Assembly (NCBI GenBank): GCA_027924645.1
Contig: BSBN01000293.1
Location: 8,766,501 to 8,830,500, forward strand
From: Cunninghamia lanceolata
Taxonomy: Eukaryota > Streptophyta > Pinopsida > Cupressales > Cupressaceae
Direction of reading: 5' to 3'
DNA length: 64,000 bases
Shown piece after piece: positions 10,438 to 21,006 of the stretch. The notes under the pieces are model-generated. The model was not told the DNA's origin, searched no databases, and saw nothing but the letters and a program-made list of their open reading frames with translations. How positions within the stretch are numbered: the first letter of the stretch is position 1; each line of letters opens with the position of its first letter. The position numbers and the translations under genes are program-made.

Positions 10438-13400
10438 TGTCGAGGAAATGATCAAGAATTAAACCACATGAAGAGATCAAAGCTAAGAATGCAAAGAAAG
10501 CAACAACTATGAGGGAACTTCGTGAGAAGAAGAAATTGGACATGATAAATGAAGACATGCCAATTGCAAAGGAATCGCAACCATCACAAATAGATATTGT
10601 ATAGGTGGCACAAAGAAAACGAATGCAAAAACTTCGTACTATGAGAGATTTAAATACCATAGTTGGAGACACATCCTCTACCACAAGTTAACATGTAGGG
10701 ACACCATCTACCACATTTCAAGTTGAGAGTACATCATCACTCACATGTGATGAAGGAGGTATGCTATTATTCCCACCTCAACCTCAAGGTATGTCATCTA
10801 TTTCATCTTCGATCGAAGGTATACCATCTAGCCCATCTCATTTAAATATTGATGAAATTCCTAATGTTGAGAGGAATTTACCTAACTTAACACCACCTAG
10901 AATTTTGCATAGAAAGACAGTATTTGATTGATATTGATGAGAATATTTTGTAGCCAATGGAAGGTAAGATTTCAAAACACACTTATAGAAGATATGCTCA
11001 TAAGATTTGGAGATTGTTCTTTGAAAAGTTAAATGAGATCGCAAGATGTCAACTATTCTTTGAAATGATGTGAAGTATAACGTATAGGTCCATCATGAAG
11101 ATTATTGGGTTGAGAACATAAGAGGCTTCAAGTGAAAAATCTATTGTCAAGAATCTAATGAGTGCATATGAGAGTGTGGATAACACATCATGTACAAAAG
11201 ATAGTAATGCAACATGGCATGTGATTACATCAACTATAGTAAGTAGTCAAGTGAGGAAAGCTCATCTTATTAGAAAGACGAGTCAAGCATTGAGAATTAA
11301 TAGGAAGATGCCAAAGAATTAAGGACACTAGTGCCAATGAATTATGGGCATTCTCGGGGAGACTACCAAAAAAAGATAAACCAATTGTTGAAGCATTGAA
11401 ATCACTAATTGAAGACTTTTGCAAGAATTACACAAGGGTATCTCTAAATCAAAGGGATGTGGTAAGAAGGAGACTTGGTAGTCGTAACCGTGAGCTACAT
11501 CCAAAGCATGTTTTGGATATGACTCAAACATAGTTTTTTGGTAAATTTCTAGAGAAGTATCCTCAAATTAAAATTTGTCAAAGATATTTTGAAATGCTAA
11601 AACCTTTCTATGTCAAGATAAATCACACACTCACTACTTTTCGTTGTAGATTACATATTAAATTTTCTAACTATTTTGATGTTTATTGGTCTATATGTTT
11701 ATATTTGCATACTAATAATGTTTTGTAGGGTTGTGGCATACGTGCCCCACTAACATCTTCAAGAGACTTCATATCAAGAATTTTATGTGAAAGAGAGGAA
11801 GGTCAAATATTCTATAGGAAATTTTGCTTGGATAACACATGTTAGCATTAAGGTGGCTTACAACATATGCCAATATGTGAACATATGGAAAGAACACATG
11901 CGGTTGGAAATGAACTAGTAGAGTTCGACAAGTATATAATAGTGGCATACAATACAAAAGATAGTAAAGAAGCAAAGAGGTGTGAATTGGTTATTGAAAA
12001 GATTTCAGTGTATTAGTTTATGCCTATATTTCATGACAACATAGTGTATGAGTATGCAAGACATGCCCATAGAGCTTGACGGTTAGACTTGCAATTCAAG
12101 TTATGCAAGGATAGATTTCTAGTTGGTAGCATTGTTTCAGTCGTTGACTCTACATAGAACTACAATCTACAGCCATAGCGTGAGGTTCAATCACAATATT
12201 ACAACTCCACACATGTTTCAATATTTGTGCACATCGCATTCATTCATGTGAATCATAGTATAGAGGATGACAAAAAGATCATAAGGGAGTATCATTTCTA
12301 TATCAGTGATGATCATACGCATTCTACGGAGTTCGTGTAAGGTTGCTTTAGGTGTTCTACAATGATTTGGCTAGAAGGGGCATATCATTTAGTCAGCATA
12401 TCATATGGTCAGATAACTGTGCGTCAAAATTTAAGAACTCACAGAATTTCTATTGGCTAAGTAGGAGGCATAATTTTGCAGGTGTTCAGCATATGTGGAA
12501 CCTTTGTGAGGCTGAGGATGGAAAGGGGGAGAATGATTGTGTAGTAGCATGTATCAAAAGATTCATAGCATGAGAAGAGTTAAAGTATAAAGACAATGCA
12601 AAGGTGATAGATGCAAAATTAATCGTTGAGTGGTGTAATGCTTCCATGGGTCTAGTTATTGAAGGTAAGTCTTCAGTTTGTATATTTTTTTGGTTGATAG
12701 ATGATACTAACATTGTACCATATGAGGATTGTTCTACACTCACAGGATCAAGTGAGATGCACTCTTTTAGAAGCTCAATTGTAGGTTCATGGAGTATCCA
12801 TACATGAAAGATGTAATGCTTTTGTTCTTCCTATACAATTCAAGCCTGGGATGAGTGCGAGTCAAAGGAGTGGGTTGATGAATGGCAGTTAAGTTATCTT
12901 AGCCCACTTGACATGTATCGACCCCTGATGACACTGGAACTAACACAGATGGAATCATTAGTTGACTTTGACCACATATCTGATCTTGTTCGACCAGGTA
13001 ATATATCTTTTTTCATAGTTTTTGAAATTCCTAATGTTATCTTACTTTGTAGTGTTTTTGTAATGTTGACTAATTTCATCTAATTTGCTACACATATCAA
13101 TGTAGGGCATGTATATGTAGTTATTACAGATGAAGATAATGAAGAGGGAATAGATTATTACTTGTGGCATTGTGTTGAGGCCAAAAAAAAATTGGAGGCC
13201 CCAGTTATAGATGGAGAAAACATCGAATACCCTATAGGCTTAGTGGTTGTTATTGGAATATGGTTTAGAAGGTGCCCACATAAGAGTGTTAATGTTTGGT
13301 TGTTTTAGGACTTTGACACACATCAAAAGATTCTTCATTACTTGAACCTTGTCATGGCATCCAATGTTCATTTGATACAATATCAGGGTAGACCTTTGAA

Positions 13401-13491
13401 CAAGACCTTATGGAAGGTGTGTGAGTCTGACCATGAGGCAATACTTGACACAATAAAGAGTAGAGCAAACCTAGATGGTTCATTAGATTAA
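10438..13491 (+). pseudogene. RNase H/DDE-like transposase gene, copy 1, broken
   Basis: The frame starts with a Lys/Arg-rich N-terminus (about 10438-10680: AKNAKKATTMRELREKKK), then a Ser/Thr/Pro-rich linker. From about 11240 a conserved body follows with a Cys-rich segment near 11730-11890. Candidate catalytic positions are the Asp in VSVVDST (about 12150), the Asp in HIIWSDNCASKFK (about 12410) and the acidic residues in EDGKGEND (about 12525). From memory, this D...WSDGCA..K...HGKG-D pattern marks uncharacterised animal and plant proteins that look like transposases. I infer a DDE-type enzyme that cuts the element's ends in the nucleus. There are many stops, a frameshift near 12348, and an intron at 12998-13105. 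The last exon ends in a TAA at 13489-13491. It faces the minus-strand gene at 17935-20688. Confidence 0.6.
12998..13105 (+). other. Intron before the last exon of the transposase-like gene
   Basis: The 108-bp segment has a donor CAG|GTAATA and an acceptor TATCAATGTAG|GG. Removing it joins HISDLVRP to GHVYVVI in one frame. The related last exon at 36704 in copy 2 has the same acceptor sequence, which supports the boundary. Confidence 0.7.
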
Positions 13492-14329
13492 TTTGTAAGT
13501 ATTCACATTGATTTTGTAAAGTCATGTTACATTGAGTTGTAAGTATGCACATTAATTTGTATGTTTACATAGGCTTGTCTTTTTTAATTTGATGCTACAT
13601 TTTTACACATACACATTTTTACATCATCATGTTATGCTTCATGGGGTTAGACCAAAGTGATGGATGAAGTTGGTCCTAAGAGTAATGTATAAAATAGAGG
13701 TGTCTCTATGTGTCTTGGTTTCTAACTAGATAATAGGTGTCTCTACTTCTGTCTTAGGTATATACAATATGTCAACTAGGTAGATAGAGACTAGGAAAAA
13801 GGTATTTAATCTAATCTAGGTGTCTTAGGTAGATACTATATATCAACGACCTATCTAGAGACTAGAATACGGTATAATCTAAAATGATCTAGGTGTCTTA
13901 GGTAGGTACTATATGTCAACTAGGTCTGCCATAACAAGTGTCTTAGGTAGAACTATAATCTGGGTGTCTAGGTGACTTAGGTCTAGACTACGATAAGTTA
14001 TAAAGACTAGGCGTCTTAGGTCTACTATGTCTATAAAATCTAGATACATACTATACAATAGGTGTCTTAGGTGTCCTACGTCTACTAAAATACATGTGTC
14101 TTAGTCTTAGGTGAGACCACATGAGCTTCCACATTCACATGGTTGGTCTTGTTAGTATAGAATATTTATATTTCTTGAAGCTAAGGGAAGCTCTTTTTCT
14201 TAAAAGGAAAACTTTATCGACTTCAGTGTCCTCATGGTGCAAGGGCACCTAGGTTTTCATGCCTCCAAGAGGGGTCAAAAAGTGAAATTTTGTTTTGATT
14301 GAGTCAATTGTATGACATAAGGTCTTCTA
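13492..14329. repeat. 3' tail and degenerate GGTGTCTTAGGTAG repeat
   Basis: After the stop codon, 13492-13640 is an untranslated tail also found after the exon copy at 36704-37091. From about 13690 to 14110 the motif AGGTGTCTTAGGTA with variants recurs many times at irregular spacing, often followed by GATACTATATATCAAC-like words. It looks like a decayed minisatellite. No coding sequence is seen. Confidence 0.6.
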
Positions 14330-16205
14330 AGACCATTTCATATGTTTTTGAGTTAGTTTGAGTCTTTGAGTCTTGTTGCAAAAAAGTGTCAATGTTATGA
14401 AGTTGCACAAAGCAACTTTTGTATTTTTACATTTTTGGTGCCCTAGTCCTGATGTGACTAAATTGACAATTCCAACACATCTAGATGGGTACATTTGAGC
14501 TAGGCATGGTCCTATTTTGCACCTAAACATGCCGAAACAGTCTGAGCTACATTGTATTGGCGATATCCCTAAAGTGTCCAAAGTGCAAAAAAACATCAAT
14601 TTTTTATGAGCTATTACTCAGAAACTATGTCACTTAGAAACATTTCATCTAAGGAAACATGAGTACGTAGGGTTCATCTACAATAACCTCTCTCAAATTT
14701 TTATATCTCTTAGGTGTTTCCCCTGGTGAAAGGTTTTCTGTTGCTCCAAAAATTGTTAGGAGGCAGTGTAAAGTTGCAAAGGGGTGTAACTTTTGTTCTT
14801 GTCCTTTTATAGCCAAACTGATAGTTTCAATGCATCTGGATGGGTACATTTAGGCTAGGTATGGTCTTGTTTTTCACCCAAACATGCTAAAACAATCTGA
14901 GCTACATTATACCGATGATCTCCCCGAAGAGTCCAAAGTGCAAAAAGGTAGCAATCTTTGACAAGATGTTACTCAAAAACCATATCATTTAGAGACATTA
15001 TGTCTAAGCAAATGCGATCACATAGGGTCCCTCTACAATAATCTCTCTCCTTTTTTTATATCTCTAAGGCATTTGTCTAGGCATGGTCCTATTTTTCACC
15101 CAAACATGCCAAAACAGTCCAAGTTGCATTGTACCGATGATATCCCTGAAGAGTCCAAAGTGTAAAAAGGTAGCAATCTTTGATAGAATGTTATTTAGAA
15201 ATTGTGTCACTTAGAGACATTCTGTTTGAGAAAAACCATCATGTAGGGTCCCTCTACAATAACCTCTCTTATTTTTTTATATCTCTGATGCATTTACCTA
15301 TAGTGAAAGGTTTTCTGCTGCCCTAAAAATTGTGAGGAGGCAGTGTAAAACTATAAACAGGTGTAACTTTTATTATTCTACTCATGCGGTCAAACCAATA
15401 GTTCCAACACATCTAGATGGGTACATTTAGGCTAGGCATGGTCTTGTTTTGCACCCAAACATGCTGAAACAGTCTGAGCTACATTGTACTAGCGATATCC
15501 CTAAAGAGTCCAAAGTGCAAAAAGGCAGTAATCTTTGATGAGATGTTACTCAAAAACTATTTCACTTAGAAACATTTTGTCTAAGGAAACGTGATCATGT
15601 AGGATTCCTCTACAATAACCTCTCTCAATTTTTTATATCTCTGAGGTGTTTTTCCATGGTGAAAGGTTTTCTGCTACCCCAAAAATCATCAGAAGGAGGT
15701 AGTGTAAAGTTGCAAAGGGGTGTACTTTTCGTCTTGCTCCTGATGCGGCTAAACTGACTATTCTAACGCATTTGTATGGGTACATTTAGGATAGGCATGA
15801 TCCTTTTTTTCACCCAAACATGTCAAAACAGTTCGAGCTACATTGTACTGGCGATATCCCTGAAGAGTCCAAAGTGCAAAAAGGCAACAATCTTTGACGA
15901 GTTGTTACTCAGAAACCGTGTCACTTAGAGACATTCCTTCTAAGGCAATGCAATCACATAGGGTCCCTCTACAATAATCTCTCTTAATTTTTTATATCTC
16001 TGATGCGTTTGCCCATGGTGAAAAGTTTTCTACTGCCCCAAAAATCATCAAAAGGAGGTAGTGTAAAGTTGCAAAGGGGTGTAACCTTTGTTCTTCTCCT
16101 CATGCAGCCAAAATGATAGTTCTAACGCATCTAGATGGGTATGTTTAGGCTAGGCATGGTCCTGTTTCACACCCAAACATGCCAAAATAGTCCGAGCTAC
16201 AAACA
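14330..16205. repeat. ~360-bp tandem satellite, array A
   Basis: Successive copies contain the same ordered words: CAATGTT..AAGTTGCA, GATGGGTACATTT, AGGCATGGTCCT, CACCCAAACATG, GAGCTACATTGTAC, GATATCCCT, GAGTCCAAAGTGCAAAA, CTCTACAATAACCTCTCT, GGTGAAAGGTTTTCTGC. GATGGGTACATTT or its variants start at about 14484, 14839, 15416, 15774 and 16134, giving a period of about 355-360 bp with one truncated unit near 15070-15130. The same satellite lies at 37741-39250 in copy 2, again just 3' of the transposase-like gene. It is noncoding. Confidence 0.88.
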
Positions 16206-17538
16206 CTAACTAGTCTTCAATCTGCAAACACTACAAATACCATGATATCTGGCATAAAGCTGTCTTTTAGCCTTTTATAAAGGCATGCCCATCAAATTCA
16301 ACCACATAGAGATGACCTTTGCATTTCAAATTCCTTTTAAATACTGACCTTCCAATCCTTTTTTCTGCCCTCATATCAATTAAATATGACCTTTGATTAT
16401 GATTTGTGCTCGGGCTTATTAGAGTTTACCAGAGAGGCCAGTTGAGTTAGGTTGAAGGGCTGGTGAACTAATGACTTAAAGACCCTTTAGTAGGTTGACT
16501 TAAGTGATAGTAACTTGTGATTATTAGTCAATATTAAATTAAAACAAAAGTGCACTTTACACATGATAGGGAATTGAGGGTTTTAAAGTCTTAAAAAAAG
16601 TAGATTCTTTTTAGGGTTTAATGCCCAAAATGTAAACCCTAACTATCAATAAGAAGGACTTAAACATTCTAACTTTCATCAAGAGATATCTAGGACATTT
16701 TAGAGAGCTCAGTGACATCAGAAGAAAGACATTAGAGTATGACACTTATCATAGGCTTAGGGTTCTAAGACATGAACAACTTCACATTCGAATCAAACTC
16801 ATGACTCCTCTTGATAAATATAACTCTCCTTGATGATGACATTAAATTATGATTATGAAGCTGTGTCTTCTCTGACTTCTTATTGCATGAACAAAACCAC
16901 ATCCACCATGAACATGAACCTTGCATCATATCAACCTTTCAAGATAGACCTTATCATGAAAACCATATTCACAACAAAACATTACATGAACAAAACCACA
17001 TCCACCATGAACATGAACCTTGCATCATATGAACCATGTTTATCTTGTGTAACATCAACATGAACTAAGAGACCTTATCATGAAAACTATATTCACAACA
17101 TCATGCACCTCATGACCATCACCTACCTTGAATCACTGTATCACCTTATCAACATCATGGCATCAACCTTGACATCAATGACAAACAACCTTGACCCTTT
17201 GACTTCAATGACAACCTTGAACCTTGATTTTTGATGACTTATGGAAGCCTATAGCCCCAATGTTATGTTGCATACTAAAATTAGGTAAGACTCAATGTAC
17301 TCTCATAACCTCGCCTTATATGCAACATGAATTACATTTAATAACCACAATGGTCATCAGGTGCTCATAAGCATATGATTTTGACTATCTTATTCAAAAC
17401 AAAAAACATACTCTTTACATCCCAATATGGTATAATAACAAGAAATTAAGAAATATTTTCAATTGAGCAACTCATAAAGAATATGGATCAGCATACTCAT
17501 TTGAATATTTTCAATTGAGAAACTCATAAAGAATATGA
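16206..17538. other. Noncoding spacer with a short direct repeat
   Basis: No gene is recognised. A word of about 45 bp beginning ATGAACAAAACCACATCC occurs near 16887 and again near 16985. A second pair beginning TTTTCAATTGAG occurs near 17458 and 17510. Homology with copy 2 resumes at about 17539 (matching about 42537). Confidence 0.5.
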
Positions 17539-17934
17539 ATATTTTCTATTCAACATGACGATTCATTTTTTATTTTAAATACAACTTTTATCTTTTAGTT
17601 TGAGAATGAAGTTTAGGTGATACTTGAATAACAATAGCTAGATTATTGGATCAACAAACATCCTATGTAATACAATTGGACTTTAAATATTTGAAGTAAC
17701 CATCTACTAATATCCATTGAAATGTGGATTTATAATGCAAATATGGATGCCATCAATAAAAAAGATTTGTATTAACAAAATATCCATATAGGCATACATC
17801 AATATCTGTCGATATAAGTATAACATATATACAAAATAGCCATATAAGCATACAATGTCTCCTATATGCAATACAAAATATATATCCACAAATGCCATAT
17901 AGGCATACAACAAAGGACCCCAATAAGCATTCCT

Positions 17935-20688
17935 TCCCCTCTATTCGGTGAAGGGAATAAATCACGAGCAGCCTTTGATCTTCAGGAGGATGAAAACGTG
18001 TATGAGGGTGGTCTATTACAAACCTAAGAGCTGTCCCTCCTATTTAGTTCTTCGTGGACTTGTAGCTGTTACAATAAAAAGTATAGACATTAATATATAG
18101 AAATTACATGTTATAAAAAATGAAACATTTAACAAAATAATCACTTACTGCTACCATATAATTTGTCTCCTCATTTGCCTTAGTAGCAGGATTAGGATGT
18201 GGTGATGTCTTGTCCTATAGAAACCATCTAGATATAAATTAAACTTCAAATCAATAATTATTTGATTTTTAAAAAACAAACAACTAAAACAATGAATGTA
18301 AATTGAAATTTACTAATCTGCCTCATACCCCCATCAATGGCATGGAGCTATGAATCATAGTGGACACACCATGCTCCATTGCCCTATGAACTTTGGGAGG
18401 TGTATCTACAGCTTGCATCATCTAAAAATAAAACAACATTATTCAATTATGAAATTAGAATAGTGATGCAAGTCATGGTTCTTAACATACACACACATTC
18501 ACATAAACATGGAAGTACACACAATAAAGCACACTATGATATTCATTATCACCAATGCATCACTATGATACAACTAGACACATAATACACATAATCACAG
18601 TGAAGATTTTTCTCTCTTGGTGATATAATATAGCTCTTTCTTATAGATGTAGGGATGGAAGAAATTGAGCCAATAGGATTGACATAAGTTTGTAGGGAAA
18701 AGGGTTAGTGTAGATTTGAAGATTTTGGTTAGGGGTGACTTGTTGCCCCCAATAAAACTTAGATGATGTTGGAGTCAATCATATGCTATATAAGATGTCA
18801 TACGCCAATGCCCCTCTCTAGTGTCATGTCTTGGGGTCTAATTGGTCATAATTGGATGAGATTATTAGAGAGAATTTGTCAAAGAATAGTGTGGAGGAGA
18901 TCAACAAGCTTTGATAGACATGTATAGAAAATGTGGTAGCATAGACAAAGCAGTGAGCTATTTGAAAAGATGCCCCAAAGAAAAGTGGTCTCATGGTGAT
19001 GCCCTTGTCTATGCATATGCTTCTCATGGCATTCCATGAGATCACATTTCTTTGAGGCATTTTTTAAAAATTCAACTATATTGTAATTAAAATTTTGTCA
19101 TCTATCAACATCTAGCTATTAGTTACGCAATGTCTAATAATGCTTTGAGTTTGAAAGGTGTGCAATGCAATGTAATCAATGATATGAATATAAAATACAT
19201 AAATATAGTAAGTACAATTCATTAGTTAAACTATTTATTTTATTACCTCAGTGAAGCTTTGAACTACACCACCACTGGCAGGTGGTGCCATGAAATCTCC
19301 AAGATTAACCTATTCAATATCCAAAATCAGATACTAGAATACCATTCATATAACAATGCTATTCATATGTAATATTTATAATTGTTTACTAGTTACATAC
19401 CCCAACAGTAGATGTCGTAGTGTAAAATGCAGGTGGAGTACTACTGAGAACTGCATCAATGCTATGACCCTGAAATTTTATCAAAATCATCAAACTAAAT
19501 TAGTTAATCTTGCATTTCAAAAATGAAATTTGATAAATTAAATTCAATGAACTTGCTAACATTTCCCTGAGTATCAAGGCCGAAAGTCTCACTCAGGAGG
19601 TTATCTATCATCACATCTCCTTAGCTAGAGATGTAGCCTGCGTACCTACGTCCTAACTATCCATGGGGTCATAACCACAGGCCAACCTGCAAGTTTGACA
19701 AGTATGGGGTGGAACCCTACTCCTTGTACTATCTCCCAACCCACGTTGTGTTGTAGGACTGACATGCTCTATGATGCTCTAGGTCAATTCACTAATGGAC
19801 TAAAGTGTCTCGACCTCAACACTCTCCTTCACAATGGAAGGGATAGACACATTCTCATGGGCTAGTATTTGATTACTCATCTCACTGGCTACTGTGGGTC
19901 AACACGTGCCCCTAATCTATCTTGTGCTAACCCCCCACCTCTACCTTGAAACTCCTGCATATCAAAATAGTTTGGCACTTTATTGAGGACAAACTCATAG
20001 TAGAGTTTCCTTAAAAAGTATTGCAGGACCTCATTATTGTTGCATGGAGGATGGTCAAAAACCACCCACCACCTCTGCCCAAAATTGTCCCTTATCTCTT
20101 GGTTATTGTACCAGTGGATAGGGAACCTCTTGCATGTAATGGGTGGAGGTTGATTTGTTTGTGGATTTGTGAAAATAGAACACAAGTCTAATTTTATAAT
20201 TTGTAACTTTTTTACTTCTTCATACGATAGCTTGTCTACATAATACTCTTTAAATTCTCTCCTCTTTTCTGACCAACTAGATATTTGCTTGCTAATTGAA
20301 TCTACATTTGATAACATAGATTCAAGAGATCGAGCAAGCATGGATCTATGCAAGGTTGAAGTTGAAGGATCTTTCAAACTTGCAATTATGTCTTCAATTT
20401 CTTTTTTATTGTTTTCAATTTGCCCGAGTAGATTTTCTTGTGTTTCAAGGGCATGTCAAGGAATGGATGGAGGAGTTTTTTGTTTGAGTTGTTCGTCGGT
20501 AGGTATTTCCTGTTCAGGTGATTTAGGATTTTGTAGATTTTTAGGAGGAGGAGGAGGTGCATTAACATTTCCTGTTAATTAAGGAAATTTACATCAAAAA
20601 TCAACTTAAACCTACCTATTTAGAAACAAATTTAGATAAAAAAACAAATAAAACTCACTCCTTTAGATTTCTTGATGTTGTAGCGGTA
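17935..20688 (-). pseudogene. Seven-exon accessory gene of giant element, copy 1
   Basis: Comparison with 42955-45043 gives exons (minus strand) at 20658-20688, about 19567-20571, 19401-19469, 19247-19309, 18329-18421, 18149-18214 and about 17935-18065. The protein begins with a Pro-rich segment (NVNAPPPPPKN), then a helical, charged stretch (SLESMLSNVDSISKQISSW...KRREFKEYY). Next comes a W/F-rich block (CKRFPIHWYN, RWWVVFDHPPCNNNEV) and a CQTC..ACGYDPMD segment that could bind zinc. I do not recognise the family. Breaks: the start codon is ATA where copy 2 has ATG, the exon 2 donor is GG instead of GT, and there are several stops. It converges on the transposase-like gene. The 162-codon open stretch at 19889-20377 is the best-preserved part. 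Confidence 0.65.
18540..19195. pseudogene. Insertion with two opposed PPR fragments in an intron
   Basis: This ~650-bp segment sits between exons 4 and 5 of the minus-strand accessory gene and is absent from the matching intron of copy 2 (near 43560). At about 18900-19020 the plus strand reads QALIDMYRKCGSIDKA and, with a shift, MPQ-K-VVSWDALVYAYASHG, a pentatricopeptide repeat. Immediately after, at about 19025-19060, the minus strand reads MPQRNVISWNAM, also PPR. Intact PPR proteins bind organelle RNA. These pieces are far too short to do so and lie head to head or joined by inversion. Confidence 0.6.
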
Positions 20689-20815
20689 TTTTGGTGATGA
20701 ATCGGTGAGATTTTAGTGTTGAATATTCTCTTCAAAAATGCGAGCGCGCTCCTTAGGGTTTGCAGGTTGTGGGTGTAGAAAGAATAAAATGAATGAATGA
20801 GCAGAAATGCTCTTT

Positions 20816-20824
20816 TTATATATA
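20816..20824 (-). promoter_or_regulatory. TATA box of accessory gene, copy 1
   Basis: The minus strand reads TATATATAA about 130 bp upstream of the (lost) start codon at 20688. The palindromic motif begins 7 bp further upstream. Copy 2 has the same arrangement at 45178-45185. Confidence 0.55.
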
Positions 20825-20831
20825 GTTAAAT

Positions 20832-20940
20832 ATAATGCACTCACATTATAACGTGAGTGTGTTATGCCTTAGTTTTGCCAAGCCTTAGGGTCATCATCAA
20901 CAAACCATAATGTGAGCGTGTTATAACGTGCTCGCATTAT
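20832..20940. promoter_or_regulatory. Two palindromic motifs near right end of copy 1
   Basis: The first (20832-20866) reads GCACTCACATTATAACGTGA and on to GTGTGTTATG. The second (20907-20940) reads ATAATGTGAGCGTG-TTATAACG-TGCTCGCATTAT, a nearly perfect 34-bp palindrome that ends 66 bp before the element end at 21006. Both could form hairpins or bind a dimeric protein. The first sits just upstream of the TATA box of the accessory gene. Confidence 0.65.
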
Positions 20941-20957
20941 TACTTAATTTTTTTAAA

Positions 20958-21006
20958 AAAAGTTGACCACTTTTTGGCCCCCCAACTTTTTACACTTACC
21001 CATGTG
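20958..21006. repeat. Right terminal inverted repeat, copy 1
   Basis: Read from the outside on the minus strand it starts CACATGGGTAAGTGTAAAAA, then GTTGGGGGGCCAAAAAGTGG. It matches both ends of copy 2 (31804 and 45278) with a few substitutions. The homology ends at 21006, followed by TAATCCTTG. Confidence 0.75.

Larger units (their letters stand above)
7418..21006. mobile_element. Giant TIR DNA transposon, copy 1 (left end not seen)
   Basis: This interval shares its parts with the complete copy at 31804-45278: a telomere-like array next to it, subterminal palindromes, a plus-strand transposase-like gene, a ~360-bp satellite, a converging minus-strand seven-exon gene, and a right terminus (about 20958-21006) that matches both ends of copy 2. 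I find no left inverted repeat. Array A, which may belong to the element, is joined on its left to a gypsy gag fragment. The left part was therefore lost, rearranged, or lies outside the window. The start given is the end of array A and is arbitrary. Copy 1 keeps most of the transposase gene, which copy 2 has deleted. Confidence 0.65.

Noticed and set aside
14327..14849. Short open frames inside the 360-bp satellite as genes
   Set aside because: They recur because the unit recurs, differ in frame and length between units, and have no motif.
17707..17965. Overlapping minus-strand frames with many Tyr and Ile residues
   Set aside because: They come from the CCATATAGGCATACA repeats in the 3' region of the accessory gene.
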